Shown here one piece after another: positions 1-7,986 of a DNA stretch of 11,464 nucleotides (positions are counted from its first letter, which is position 1; the number at the start of each line of letters is the position of its first letter). Source of the DNA: an uncultured Sphingomonas sp. (GTDB lineage Bacteria; Pseudomonadota; Alphaproteobacteria; Sphingomonadales; Sphingomonadaceae); the NCBI GenBank assembly GCA_946886845.1, contig CAMPJH010000036.1, positions 1-11,464 of the forward strand, written 5' to 3'. The notes beneath the pieces are model-generated. The model ran no database searches. It worked only from the letters and a program-made list of their open reading frames with translations, and was not told the DNA's origin. The translations under genes were made by a program, and so were the position numbers.

Positions 1-881
<881 letters not shown>

Positions 882-906
882 AAAGTCCGCCCGACGCTCG
901 GAAAAA

Positions 907-940
907 AGAAGGCCCGGCGGATCGTTCCGCCGGGCCTTTT
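907..940. terminator. Rho-independent terminator, bidirectional, between groEL and the DUF305/LVIVD gene
   Basis: A perfect 10-bp GC stem (911-920 with 927-936) around a 6-base loop is extended by two A-T pairs (909-910 with 937-938). It is flanked by an A-run at 902-907 on the left and T-rich bases at 937-944 on the right. It starts about 26 bases after the groEL stop codon and lies 14 bases past the stop of the opposing gene, so either strand gives a stem followed by a U-tract. It is probably shared by both convergent transcription units. Confidence 0.9.
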
Positions 941-953
941 CTTTGTCGGTCGG

Positions 954-3113
954 CTATCGAGCGCCGCTGGCGTTCGGCCAGATTGCCTGTGTCTGTGTCT
1001 GCGGATTGAACACGTCGCCCGGATATTCGGCCGCCTCTGCAGCCGCGATCTCTTCAGCAGTCAGATATTGGCTCGGCTTCATCGCCAACACGTCGATGCC
1101 GCGGGTGATCTCGGTCGCGTAGATACGCCCCTTGTACCAATAGGCCGACCAGTGACCACCGGTGATGAGCTGGTCCTTATCGACCGGTCCGCGGTCGAAA
1201 TAGGCAATCTCGACCGGGTTCGAGGCATCGGTGAAGTCGATCACGCTGATGCCGCCCTGATACCAGGCCTGGACGAAGATATCGCGCCCGGGGACGGGAA
1301 TGATCGAGCCGTTGTGGGCGACGCAATTCTCCGTGTGGGTCTGCGGTGCCGACAGCTTGTAGTTGCTTCGGAATTGCAGCTTGCCGTCGACGATCTCGTA
1401 GATTGCGTTGGCGCCCCAGTTGGTAGGATCGCCGGCCTGGCAACGCGGCCTGGAGCCGCCACCCCACTCATCGGTGAACAGCACCTTTGTGCCGTCATTG
1501 TTGAAGGTCGCCGAGTGCCAGTAGGCAAAACCCTTGTCGGTCACATCATCGATTCGGCGCGGCTTGAGCGGATCGGAAATGTCGAGGATGATGCCGTTGC
1601 CCGAACATGCCCCGGCAGCGATCTTCTTTGCCGGGAAGACGGTAATGTCGTGGCACTGGTTCGTCTGGCTGGTCTGCTGCGTGCCGTCGCCGTGGTCGCC
1701 TCCCCGCCACAAGCCGGCGATCTTGCCGTCGCTGGCGAAAATCCGCGGACGATCGGTGATCCTCGCAGCCGCGGGATTAGCCACCGGTATTTCGATCACA
1801 TCGATGCTGAACAGCGCCGTCTCGTCGCCGGCACTTTCGAAGCAGCCCGGAAGTTCATCGGCCTTGCGCACGTAGCTGGTGCCGGAGTTATAGACGACGA
1901 TCCGACGGGCATCCGCGCTAACCACCGAATGCGTGTGGCTGCCCCGGCACGTCTGGACCTGCCCGACCTGGCGCGGGCGGGTGATGTCCGAAATATCGAA
2001 AATCCGGATGCCGCGAAACCGCTCCGGGCTGTTCTCCTCGGTTACGCCCTGAAGTTCGCAGTCGACCCGCGCGCGCTTGTCCTGGACGCTCATGATCAAG
2101 AGCTTGCCGACGATGGACACGTCCCCCTGTCCGCCGGGACAGACGATCGAGCTGACCAGCGTCGGCACGCCGTCCGGGCCGAGGCGATAGGCGTTGAACC
2201 CGTGATAGCTGCCCGCCACTAACAGATCGCCGGAAAAGGCCATGTCGGTATTGGCGAAGCTCAGAAGCGATCCACGCTCGGTGAATTCGGGCTTGGCTTC
2301 CTCGCCGGCCTTGCGCGGCTCCTTCTCGGCGCCCTCCTCCTTGGGCTTGAGCGGTTGAAGCTGCGCGGGATTTGCGGGATCGAAGAACCCCGGCGGCTTG
2401 GCCAGCGATGCCACGAGGCGCAGGTTGGATATCGCCTGGCCGGCATCGGTCAGGCCCGGCTTCAACGTCGCTCGCGGGTCCTGGGACAGGCCCGAGAGAA
2501 CGGCATTCATACGCTCGATCTCCGCTTTTTGGTCCGACACGACATCATTGGTGAATTCGAACATCACCGGGTCGTAGGCGCTTCCCGGCTGGGCCTTCAG
2601 CTCATCGACCATGTCCAGCGCCCCTTCGTGGTGGTCGATCATCAGCTGGAGGAACATACGGTCGAACGCGGTGCCGCTGGCGGCCGCGAGCGCGGCCATC
2701 TGCTGAGGGGTCGCCATGCCGGCCATCGCGTGGTGTGCATGGCCCATGCCAACCACTGCCGCTTCCTCATTGCGGGATTTCAGCCACTCGCGCATGAACT
2801 TCATCTCGTCCTTCTGGCCCGCGTCTATGCGATCGGCGGTCTTCAGGATCGCATCGTTGTTGGTGCGGCTTTTCACCAGCGCCGCCATTTCCACCGCCTG
2901 GGCGTGGTGGACGATCATGTTCTGCATGAAGGCGACGTCGGCCGGCGAATAAGCGGTGTTCGCAAGTTTGATTGCCTCGCTGGCGGTCAGCGCTCGAGCG
3001 GGCTGCCCCGGAGCACCCGGTTGGACGATCGGCGCCTGTGCGATTGCGATCGACGCCCCACCAGCAAGCGTGGCGGCCGCGACGACGGAGGAAAGGAAGC
3101 GTCTAAGTGGCAT
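954..3113 (-). CDS. Secreted DUF305 domain + LVIVD-repeat (beta-propeller) fusion protein
   Basis: A 719-residue exported protein of unknown exact function. Residues 1-27 are a Sec signal peptide (MPLRR, hydrophobic core, AIAQA-P cleavage). Residues ~52-205 are a DUF305 unit with two copies of the family signature, MIVHHAQAVEM (H69, H70) and MIDHHEGALDM (H161, H162), plus a Met/His-rich linker (H125, H127, H128). DUF305 is a helical, ferritin-like fold; some members bind copper. Residues 255-280 are a charged Lys/Glu/Pro linker. Residues ~281-680 are LVIVD-type repeats (LLVAGSYHGFNAYRL, GIRIFDISDITRP, GIILDISDPLKP, GISVIDFTDASNP), expected to form a propeller. All eight cysteines lie in the propeller, suggesting disulfides. 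The frame is open 144 codons further upstream, but that part lies antisense-like within the M20 gene. The chosen ATG has AGGGA seven bases upstream and is followed by the signal peptide. It lies 38 bases after the M20 gene. Metal handling or a surface enzyme role is inference. Confidence 0.9.
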   Translation of the reverse strand: MPLRRFLSSVVAAATLAGGASIAIAQAPIVQPGAPGQPARALTASEAIKLANTAYSPADVAFMQNMIVHHAQAVEMAALVKSRTNNDAILKTADRIDAGQKDEMKFMREWLKSRNEEAAVVGMGHAHHAMAGMATPQQMAALAAASGTAFDRMFLQLMIDHHEGALDMVDELKAQPGSAYDPVMFEFTNDVVSDQKAEIERMNAVLSGLSQDPRATLKPGLTDAGQAISNLRLVASLAKPPGFFDPANPAQLQPLKPKEEGAEKEPRKAGEEAKPEFTERGSLLSFANTDMAFSGDLLVAGSYHGFNAYRLGPDGVPTLVSSIVCPGGQGDVSIVGKLLIMSVQDKRARVDCELQGVTEENSPERFRGIRIFDISDITRPRQVGQVQTCRGSHTHSVVSADARRIVVYNSGTSYVRKADELPGCFESAGDETALFSIDVIEIPVANPAAARITDRPRIFASDGKIAGLWRGGDHGDGTQQTSQTNQCHDITVFPAKKIAAGACSGNGIILDISDPLKPRRIDDVTDKGFAYWHSATFNNDGTKVLFTDEWGGGSRPRCQAGDPTNWGANAIYEIVDGKLQFRSNYKLSAPQTHTENCVAHNGSIIPVPGRDIFVQAWYQGGISVIDFTDASNPVEIAYFDRGPVDKDQLITGGHWSAYWYKGRIYATEITRGIDVLAMKPSQYLTAEEIAAAEAAEYPGDVFNPQTQTQAIWPNASGAR

Positions 3114-3120
3114 GAGTGCG

Positions 3121-3125
3121 TCCCT
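3121..3125 (-). promoter_or_regulatory. Shine-Dalgarno site deciding the DUF305/LVIVD start
   Basis: On the minus strand this reads AGGGA, seven bases before the ATG at 3113. It supports that start over the start 144 codons upstream in the same open frame. Confidence 0.65.
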
Positions 3126-3151
3126 GTATTGGTGGGTCGGTAGTGATCGGT

Positions 3152-4582
3152 TCAGCGGCCGCCGGCGAGCTCGCGAAGCATCATCTCCCAGTGCAGGACG
3201 TCGTCGTACATGGCTCGGACCGGGAGCCGCTCGTCGAGGCCGTGGGCACGCTCGTCGTCGGGCGAGATGCCCCAGGCGCCCTCGACCCCATAGACCGGCG
3301 TTCCGGCGGCCCGGAACCACGATCCGTCGGTCGCGCCGGTCGACATTTGCGGGATGATCGGCATCGCCGGTCCGTGAATCGCGCGCACGGCATTGGTATA
3401 GGCCTGGACGACATCCGGCCGTAGAGGCGAGGCTGGGGTGATCCGCCCCTGGTCGGGAAACGGCGTGATCTCGACCCCCTGGCCGGCAACGCTCTTCAAC
3501 TCCGCTTCGATCGTCTTGGGATCGATTCCGGGCATGATCCGGCAATTGACGGTCGCCCGGGCGAGCTGCGGAAGTGCATTTTCGGCATGGCCGCCGTCGA
3601 GCATGGTCGCGACGCAGCGGGTTCGGGTGGTTCCGGTTTCCAGCTCATTGGCTTCGATCGCATCGGCGGCGGCGCCGTCGTTCGGATTGGCCAGCCAGGC
3701 GCGCATCGCATTGCCGAGCGCGCTTGCGCCCTCTTGCTTGGCGCGCTCGGTGAAATAGGCGCGCGTGGTCTCGTTGAGCATCGGCTGGAAACGGTGCGCC
3801 TCCAGCCGCTTCAGTGCCGCTGCGAGCTCATAAATCGCATTGTCGGGCCTGGGGCGCGAGCTGTGGCCGCCGCGGTTGCGGACGGCGAAATGATAGCTCT
3901 GGAAAATCTTCTCGGCGGTCTGCAACCCGAAGCCGAGCGGCTTGCCGTCGCGGGTATAGCCGCCGCCGCCCGCGTCGGCGTTGAGCGCGAACTCGGCGCC
4001 CTCCCCCTTGAGCCACTGATTGGCGCCGAGCCGAGCGCCGTTCATCTGGGTTTCTTCGTCGCCGGTGAAGAACAGGATGATGTCGCGGTTGGGCTTGAAG
4101 CCCGCCGCCTTGAGCTTGAGCAGCGCGGCGGTGGTCGCAACCACGCCCATCTTGTCGTCGCTGGTGCCGCGGCCCCAGAAATAGCCGTCGCGCTCGATGA
4201 ACTCGAACGGGTCCTGCTTCCAGTCTTCGCGCTTGGCCTCGACCACGTCCATGTGGGCGAGGATGATGATCGGCTTCTTCGTCGGATTGTCGGCACGCCA
4301 GCGAGCAATGAACGACACCGTCTGGTCGCCGGGAATGCCCTCGTGCGGCATGATCTTGATATCGTCGGCCGCTATTCCGCCGGCGCGCAGCTGGGCGGCG
4401 AGATAATCGGCCAGCTTCTGCATCTGGCCGCGCCCGGCAACGGTCGGGATTTCGATCGCCGTTTCGAACATCGCGCGGGTTTTCTGCTGCCATTCGGCCG
4501 GCAGCTTGCTCGGCTCGGCGACGGGATTGGCGCTCGCCGCGCTGGCGGCGAACAGAATGGCAAGTGCGGCAAATCGGCGCAT
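3152..4582 (-). CDS. Secreted M20 family zinc metallopeptidase (carboxypeptidase/dipeptidase-like)
   Basis: A 476-residue M20 amidohydrolase/peptidase, expected to remove C-terminal residues or split dipeptides with a two-zinc site. Residues 1-18 are a signal peptide (MRRFAALAIL...ASA-NP), so it acts in the periplasm or outside. Zinc and catalytic residues are visible in family order: H110 and D112 in ILAHMDVV, bridging D143 in GRGTSDDKMG, general base E176 and ligand E177 in TGDEET, D203 in NADAGGG, and H447 in ERAHGLDERL. The lid/dimerisation insert (~220-340) carries RNRGGHSSRP with H240, whose histidine reaches the partner active site in M20 dimers. Length is normal for the family and no key residue is missing. 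GGGGGA lies seven bases before the ATG. It begins 53 bases after zapE and is followed 38 bases later by the DUF305/LVIVD gene, so the two exported proteins are probably co-transcribed. The substrate cannot be read from the sequence. Confidence 0.93.
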   Translation of the reverse strand: MRRFAALAILFAASAASANPVAEPSKLPAEWQQKTRAMFETAIEIPTVAGRGQMQKLADYLAAQLRAGGIAADDIKIMPHEGIPGDQTVSFIARWRADNPTKKPIIILAHMDVVEAKREDWKQDPFEFIERDGYFWGRGTSDDKMGVVATTAALLKLKAAGFKPNRDIILFFTGDEETQMNGARLGANQWLKGEGAEFALNADAGGGGYTRDGKPLGFGLQTAEKIFQSYHFAVRNRGGHSSRPRPDNAIYELAAALKRLEAHRFQPMLNETTRAYFTERAKQEGASALGNAMRAWLANPNDGAAADAIEANELETGTTRTRCVATMLDGGHAENALPQLARATVNCRIMPGIDPKTIEAELKSVAGQGVEITPFPDQGRITPASPLRPDVVQAYTNAVRAIHGPAMPIIPQMSTGATDGSWFRAAGTPVYGVEGAWGISPDDERAHGLDERLPVRAMYDDVLHWEMMLRELAGGR

Positions 4583-4635
4583 CGTTTATTCCCCCGGGAA
4601 GTGATCGGCACAGGCTAAGCCGCCCCAGCCGCTCG

Positions 4636-5742
4636 TCAAGCGGTCAGGCCATGGCCTTGCGCAAGATAATCGGCGCTGCGCATCTCCTCGAGTCGGCTGG
4701 CGGTGCGCTGGAACTCGAAGCTGCCGTCGCCCGCCGGGTAGAGCCCGGGCGGCTCTGCGTCGGCCGAAGCCAGCAGCTTGACCCGGTGCTCGTACAAGGC
4801 GTCGATCAAAGTGACGAAGCGCGACGCCTCGTTGCGCATTTCCGGGCCCATCACCGGAATGCCGACGACGATCACCGTGTGATAGCGCTGGGCGATGGCC
4901 AGATAATCGGCGGCTCCGCGCGGGCTCCCGCACAAGCGCTTGAACGAGAAGACGGCGACGCCCTTGAGGCTTTTGGGCACGTGCAGCGTCCGACCGCCGC
5001 CGACGTCCAGCTCCTCGCTTGGCACCTTGCCGCGATCCTCGACCGCATAGTCGGTAAGCTTGAAGAACGCCTCGCTCAGCGCCCTCGTCGCTTCCGGCCC
5101 GTTGGGCACGTGCCAGACCTCGACTCCGGCCAGCCGGTCGAGCCGGTAATCGATCGGGCCGTTGACCTCGACCACCTCGAACCGGGTTTCGAGAGTGGCG
5201 ATGAAGGGCAGGAACAGCTCGCGGTTGAGGCCATGCTCGTAGAGGTCGCGCGGCCGCCGGTTCGACGTCGCGATCACCCGGACTTCGCGGGCCAGCAATT
5301 TCTCGAACAGCCGCGACAAGATCATCGCGTCGGCCGGGTTGGTGACCTGCATCTCGTCGAACGCCAGCAGCTTCGCTTCGTCGGCAATCGCCTCGGCAAC
5401 CTCTTCGAGAGGATCGCCCTCCTCGCTCGACCGCGCCTGTCGCAAACGGCGGTGCGTGTCGAGCATGAATGCATGGAAGTGGACGCGGCGCTTCGGCTCG
5501 ACGCCGAGGCGGTCGAACGCCAGGTCCATCAGCATCGACTTGCCGCGCCCGACACCGCCCCACAAATAGACCCCGGCGCGGCCATTGCCGCGCTTGCCGA
5601 AAAGTCCGAGCAGCCCGACCGTTCCGCGCAGCGACCGCGCCAGCCGGTCGAGCGCTTCGACCGCTTGGCTCTGCGCCGGATCGGCCCTGACTTCGCCCGC
5701 GCTGACCAGCTCCGCATAAGCGCGGCCGACCGGTCCGCTCAT
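4636..5742 (-). CDS. zapE: Cell division protein ZapE (AFG1-like P-loop ATPase)
   Basis: A 368-residue cytoplasmic ATPase of the ZapE/AFG1/LACE1 family; in E. coli ZapE associates with the Z-ring and is needed under stress, and mitochondrial homologues help protein turnover. Visible motifs: Walker A GGVGRGKS (62-69, K68) in GVYLWGGVGRGKSMLMD; HFHAFML (88-94), typical of the family; Walker B LLAFDE (125-130) continuing into MQVTNPADAMIL; sensor-1-like VIATSNR (156-162); and RPRDLYEHGLNRELFLPFI just after. Length agrees with bacterial ZapE. Its ATG overlaps the stop of the PaaI-like gene by four bases (ATGA), and no strong ribosome site stands alone, so translational coupling is likely. In many sphingomonads, as recalled, this gene sits between a thioesterase and mdh; here an M20 peptidase follows instead. 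Confidence 0.95.
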   Translation of the reverse strand: MSGPVGRAYAELVSAGEVRADPAQSQAVEALDRLARSLRGTVGLLGLFGKRGNGRAGVYLWGGVGRGKSMLMDLAFDRLGVEPKRRVHFHAFMLDTHRRLRQARSSEEGDPLEEVAEAIADEAKLLAFDEMQVTNPADAMILSRLFEKLLAREVRVIATSNRRPRDLYEHGLNRELFLPFIATLETRFEVVEVNGPIDYRLDRLAGVEVWHVPNGPEATRALSEAFFKLTDYAVEDRGKVPSEELDVGGGRTLHVPKSLKGVAVFSFKRLCGSPRGAADYLAIAQRYHTVIVVGIPVMGPEMRNEASRFVTLIDALYEHRVKLLASADAEPPGLYPAGDGSFEFQRTASRLEEMRSADYLAQGHGLTA

Positions 5743-6242
5743 GCCGGGGCGTTTCGATCCCGGATTCGCGCCAGCGTCCCGGTGAAGCTGTAGCAGGGCT
5801 CGCCGTCCTGCTTCACCACGCCCTGCAGGAAGACGTGGCCGCCAGTTTGCCTGACCAGCTCGACATGGGCGTCGAGCGGCATTCCGGGGCGGCCTCGGGC
5901 GAGGAAGTGGGTGGTCATGTCGAGCGTCACATAATGGCCCTCGGCCATGCCCGCGCAGCGTCCGCCGGCGAACATTGCCATGTCGATAAAGCTCATCACC
6001 GCGCCGCCGTGAAGCGAACCGCCCATGTTCTGGTGAACCTCGGTCGGGAAGATGCGGCAGGTCGCCCGGCCCGGGCCGTCGGGCTTGAACAGCAATCGCC
6101 CGGTCGCCGCGGCGAACGAGCCCTTGGGAAACTCGCCCCAGCTGAACCAGCCGGGATGGTCGGGATCGGGCCTGGCGCCGGTCGGCAGGCCGACGTCTTC
6201 CATCAGCCCGGCCGCGGATTCGACTCGCTCGTCGGAGCTCAC
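5739..6242 (-). CDS. PaaI family hotdog-fold thioesterase
   Basis: A 167-residue single-hotdog protein, expected to hydrolyse acyl- or aryl-CoA thioesters in the cytoplasm; the acyl group is unknown. The signature of the PaaI/4HBT-like group is [18 protein letters not shown] (residues 70-87), with N72, G75 and H78-G79-G80 at the start of the hot-dog helix and D88 further on. [15 protein letters not shown] and the final TGTLARI strand complete the fold. An in-frame ATG lies 27 codons further upstream, but that part is a shadow of the sdhB 3' end. The GTG at 6242 overlaps the sdhB TGA as GTGA and is the best start; an ATG at 6203 (residue 14) is the alternative. No clear ribosome site precedes it, consistent with coupling. 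The downstream junction with zapE is an ATGA overlap. Confidence 0.87.
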   Translation of the reverse strand: MSSDERVESAAGLMEDVGLPTGARPDPDHPGWFSWGEFPKGSFAAATGRLLFKPDGPGRATCRIFPTEVHQNMGGSLHGGAVMSFIDMAMFAGGRCAGMAEGHYVTLDMTTHFLARGRPGMPLDAHVELVRQTGGHVFLQGVVKQDGEPCYSFTGTLARIRDRNAPA

Positions 6243-7018
6243 GCGGCCCGTTCGGCGATGAGCTTCTTGGTCTCGGCGATCGCCTTGGCCGGCGACAGGC
6301 CCTTCGGGCAGACGTTGGCGCAATTCATGATCTGGTGGCAGCGGTACAGCCGGAACGGGTCTTCCAGCTCGTTGAGCCGCTCACCAGTCGCCTCGTCACG
6401 GCTGTCGATGATCCAGCGATAGGCCTGCAGGAGCACCGCCGGGCCGAGGAACTTGTCGGCGTTCCACCAATAGCTCGGACAGCTGGTCGAGCAGCAGAAG
6501 CACAGGATGCACTCGTAGAGCCCATCGAGCTTGGCGCGGTCCTCGGGCGACTGCAGTCGCTCCTTGCCCGACGGCGCCGGAGTCGACGCCTTCAACCAGG
6601 GCTGGATCAGCGCATATTGCGCATAGGCATGGCTGAGGTCGGGGACGAGATCCTTGATAACCTCCATGTGCGGCAGCGGCGTGATCTGCACCTCGCCCTT
6701 CAATTCGGCGATCGGGGTCGTACAGGCGAGGCCGTTGCGGCCGTCCATGTTCATCGAGCAGGACCCACAGATCCCTTCGCGGCACGAGCGGCGGAAGGTC
6801 AGGGTCGGGTCGATCTCGTTCTTGATCTTGACCAGCGCGTCGAGAACCATCGGCCCGCATTTTGCGAGGTCGATGGTGTAAAGGTCCCAGCGCGGGTTGG
6901 CGCTGGTGTCCGGGTCGTAGCGATAGACTTTGAACGTTTTCAGCCGCTCGCCGGTCTGGGCCTTGTAGGTCCGGCCCTTGGTGATCCTGCTGTTCCGGGG
7001 AAGCGTGAACTCGGCCAA
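6239..7018 (-). CDS. sdhB: Succinate dehydrogenase iron-sulfur subunit SdhB
   Basis: The 259-residue electron-transfer subunit of complex II, on the inner face of the cytoplasmic membrane, carrying electrons from the flavoprotein SdhA to ubiquinone. All cluster ligands are visible: [2Fe-2S] C79, C84, C87, C99 (CREGICGSC); [4Fe-4S] C170, C173, C176, C237; [3Fe-4S] C180, C227, C233. The [10 protein letters not shown] stretch includes W185, matching the quinone-site Trp, and H228 in CHQIMNC matches the His near the quinone. The start is a TTG: no ATG or GTG lies between it and the next upstream in-frame stop (7049-7051), AGGAG sits eight bases before it, and the protein then begins with the usual AEFTLP. 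It lies 30 bases after the acetyltransferase gene and overlaps the thioesterase gene by four bases. sdhA, sdhC and sdhD are not in the window. Confidence 0.98.
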   Translation of the reverse strand: MAEFTLPRNSRITKGRTYKAQTGERLKTFKVYRYDPDTSANPRWDLYTIDLAKCGPMVLDALVKIKNEIDPTLTFRRSCREGICGSCSMNMDGRNGLACTTPIAELKGEVQITPLPHMEVIKDLVPDLSHAYAQYALIQPWLKASTPAPSGKERLQSPEDRAKLDGLYECILCFCCSTSCPSYWWNADKFLGPAVLLQAYRWIIDSRDEATGERLNELEDPFRLYRCHQIMNCANVCPKGLSPAKAIAETKKLIAERAA

Positions 7019-7026
7019 AACCTGTG

Positions 7027-7031
7027 CTCCT
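7027..7031 (-). promoter_or_regulatory. Shine-Dalgarno site for the TTG start of sdhB
   Basis: On the minus strand this reads AGGAG, eight bases before the TTG at 7018. It is the main support for an uncommon start codon in a core respiratory gene. Confidence 0.75.
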
Positions 7032-7048
7032 GCTGACGTGACCGAGCG

Positions 7049-7519
7049 CTAGCACGACCCCGAGATCGGTTTCAAATCGATGTCGTAGTGCATGACATCC
7101 TCGCGGCGGCCGAGCTTCGAATAGAGCGCGATCGCCGGATCGTCGCCATAATCGGCCTGGACGAAGATCACCCAAGCGCCCGCCGCGACGGCGATGCTCT
7201 TCAGCTCGTCGATCAAGGCGGTGGCGATTCCCTCTCGGCGCCGATCTTCCCGAACCGCGAGGTCGTAGATGTAGAACTCGCTGCGCTCCATTTCGAACTT
7301 GACCAGCTCGTAGGCGGCAAGGCCGCCGACCACGGTGTTGTCATCGACCGCTGCCAGAGCGACGAACTTCGGATCGGCGAGCACCCGCTCGAGGTAGGAA
7401 TCGCTCGGCGGATTGGCCTGGTAGATTTCCAGCTCGCCGAACGCTTCGCCGAACATCTCGATCAGACCGCGCATGGTTTCGAGATCGGCTGATCCCAGGC
7501 GTTTGACCGAAACGTCCAT
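7049..7519 (-). CDS. GNAT acetyltransferase of the AAC(3)-I (aminoglycoside 3-N-acetyltransferase) type
   Basis: A 156-residue GNAT protein, transferring acetyl from acetyl-CoA to an amine in the cytoplasm. It resembles the AAC(3)-I gentamicin/fortimicin acetyltransferases, recalled from memory, along nearly its whole length: MFGEAFG (22-28), SDSYLERVL (39-47), VALAAVDDNTVVGGLAAY (53-70), YIYDLAV (83-89), the acetyl-CoA loop RRREGIATALI (93-103), VQADYGDDPAIALYSKLG (120-137) and VMHYDID (142-148). The substrate is not shown by sequence alone; a housekeeping amine is possible. An open frame extends 24 codons upstream inside bcp, but the ATG at 7519 shares one base with the bcp stop (TGATG) and begins where the family homology begins. 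It sits between bcp and sdhB on the same strand, with no integron or transposon parts nearby and base composition like its neighbours, so it looks like a resident chromosomal gene. Confidence 0.9.
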   Translation of the reverse strand: MDVSVKRLGSADLETMRGLIEMFGEAFGELEIYQANPPSDSYLERVLADPKFVALAAVDDNTVVGGLAAYELVKFEMERSEFYIYDLAVREDRRREGIATALIDELKSIAVAAGAWVIFVQADYGDDPAIALYSKLGRREDVMHYDIDLKPISGSC

Positions 7520-7986
7520 CAGGCGGCGGCATGCTCCCGAACCGCGCCGAGCACTTCCTCGGCATGGCCAGGCACCTTCACCTTGCGCCACTCCTTCTGG
7601 ACGATTCCGTCGGGCCCGATCAGGAAGGTCGAGCGCTCCATGCCCATATATTTGCGGCCGTACATCGACTTCTGAACCCAGGTTCCGAACGCGTCGGAGA
7701 TGCGCCCGTCCTCGTCGGAGACGAGCGGCACCGCCAGGCCGTACTTGCCGATGAACTTCTCGTGGCGTTTCATCGGGTCGCGCGAAATCCCGACGACCAT
7801 CGCCCCGGCGCGTTCGAAATCGCCGGCCAGAGCGGTGAAATCCTGGGCCTCGCGGGTGCAGCCGGACGTGTCGTCCTTCGGATAGAAATAGAGCACCAGT
7901 GGCTTGCCGGGATTGGCGAAGTTGATCGTCTCTCCCGCGCTCGTCGTCACCTCGATGTCCGGCGCTCGGTCGCCTTCGGAAATCAT
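7519..7986 (-). CDS. bcp: Thioredoxin-dependent thiol peroxidase, Bcp/PrxQ family
   Basis: A 155-residue cytoplasmic peroxiredoxin that reduces hydrogen peroxide and organic hydroperoxides. The active-site segment is YFYPKDDTSGCT, with T40 and peroxidatic C43; R118 in MERSTFLIG is the conserved arginine that completes the site. The whole fold from GDRAPDIEV to VPGHAEEVL is present and of normal length. C43 is the only cysteine: Q48 stands where E. coli Bcp has its resolving cysteine five residues on, so this is a one-cysteine variant that would need an outside thiol. An in-frame start 28 codons upstream lies inside glnE; the chosen ATG has AGGAG seven bases before it, begins the homology, and overlaps the glnE stop as ATGA. 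A one-base overlap (TGATG) joins it to the acetyltransferase gene. Confidence 0.95.
   Translation of the reverse strand: MISEGDRAPDIEVTTSAGETINFANPGKPLVLYFYPKDDTSGCTREAQDFTALAGDFERAGAMVVGISRDPMKRHEKFIGKYGLAVPLVSDEDGRISDAFGTWVQKSMYGRKYMGMERSTFLIGPDGIVQKEWRKVKVPGHAEEVLGAVREHAAA

Noticed and set aside
1068..2222. 384-codon + strand frame opposite the LVIVD region
   Set aside because: Antisense shadow with no motif; the opposite strand has clear repeats and a signal peptide.
3114..3545. 144-codon upstream extension of the DUF305/LVIVD frame
   Set aside because: It overlaps the well-supported M20 coding region in another frame, is Arg-rich shadow sequence, and would bury the signal peptide that follows the ATG at 3113.
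4629..4643. Small inverted repeat at the zapE stop codon
   Set aside because: Only five paired bases and no T-run; not a credible terminator.
4564..5793. 409-codon + strand frame opposite zapE, and the 343-codon frame 3587-4618 opposite the M20 gene
   Set aside because: They are shadows of confidently identified genes, with low-complexity composition and no family motifs.
6243..6323. 27-codon N-terminal extension of the PaaI-like gene
   Set aside because: It is the shadow of the sdhB 3' end; the GTG overlapping the sdhB stop is the natural start.
7520..7591. 24-codon extension of the acetyltransferase
   Set aside because: It lies inside bcp and has no resemblance to the family; the TGATG junction gives the start.
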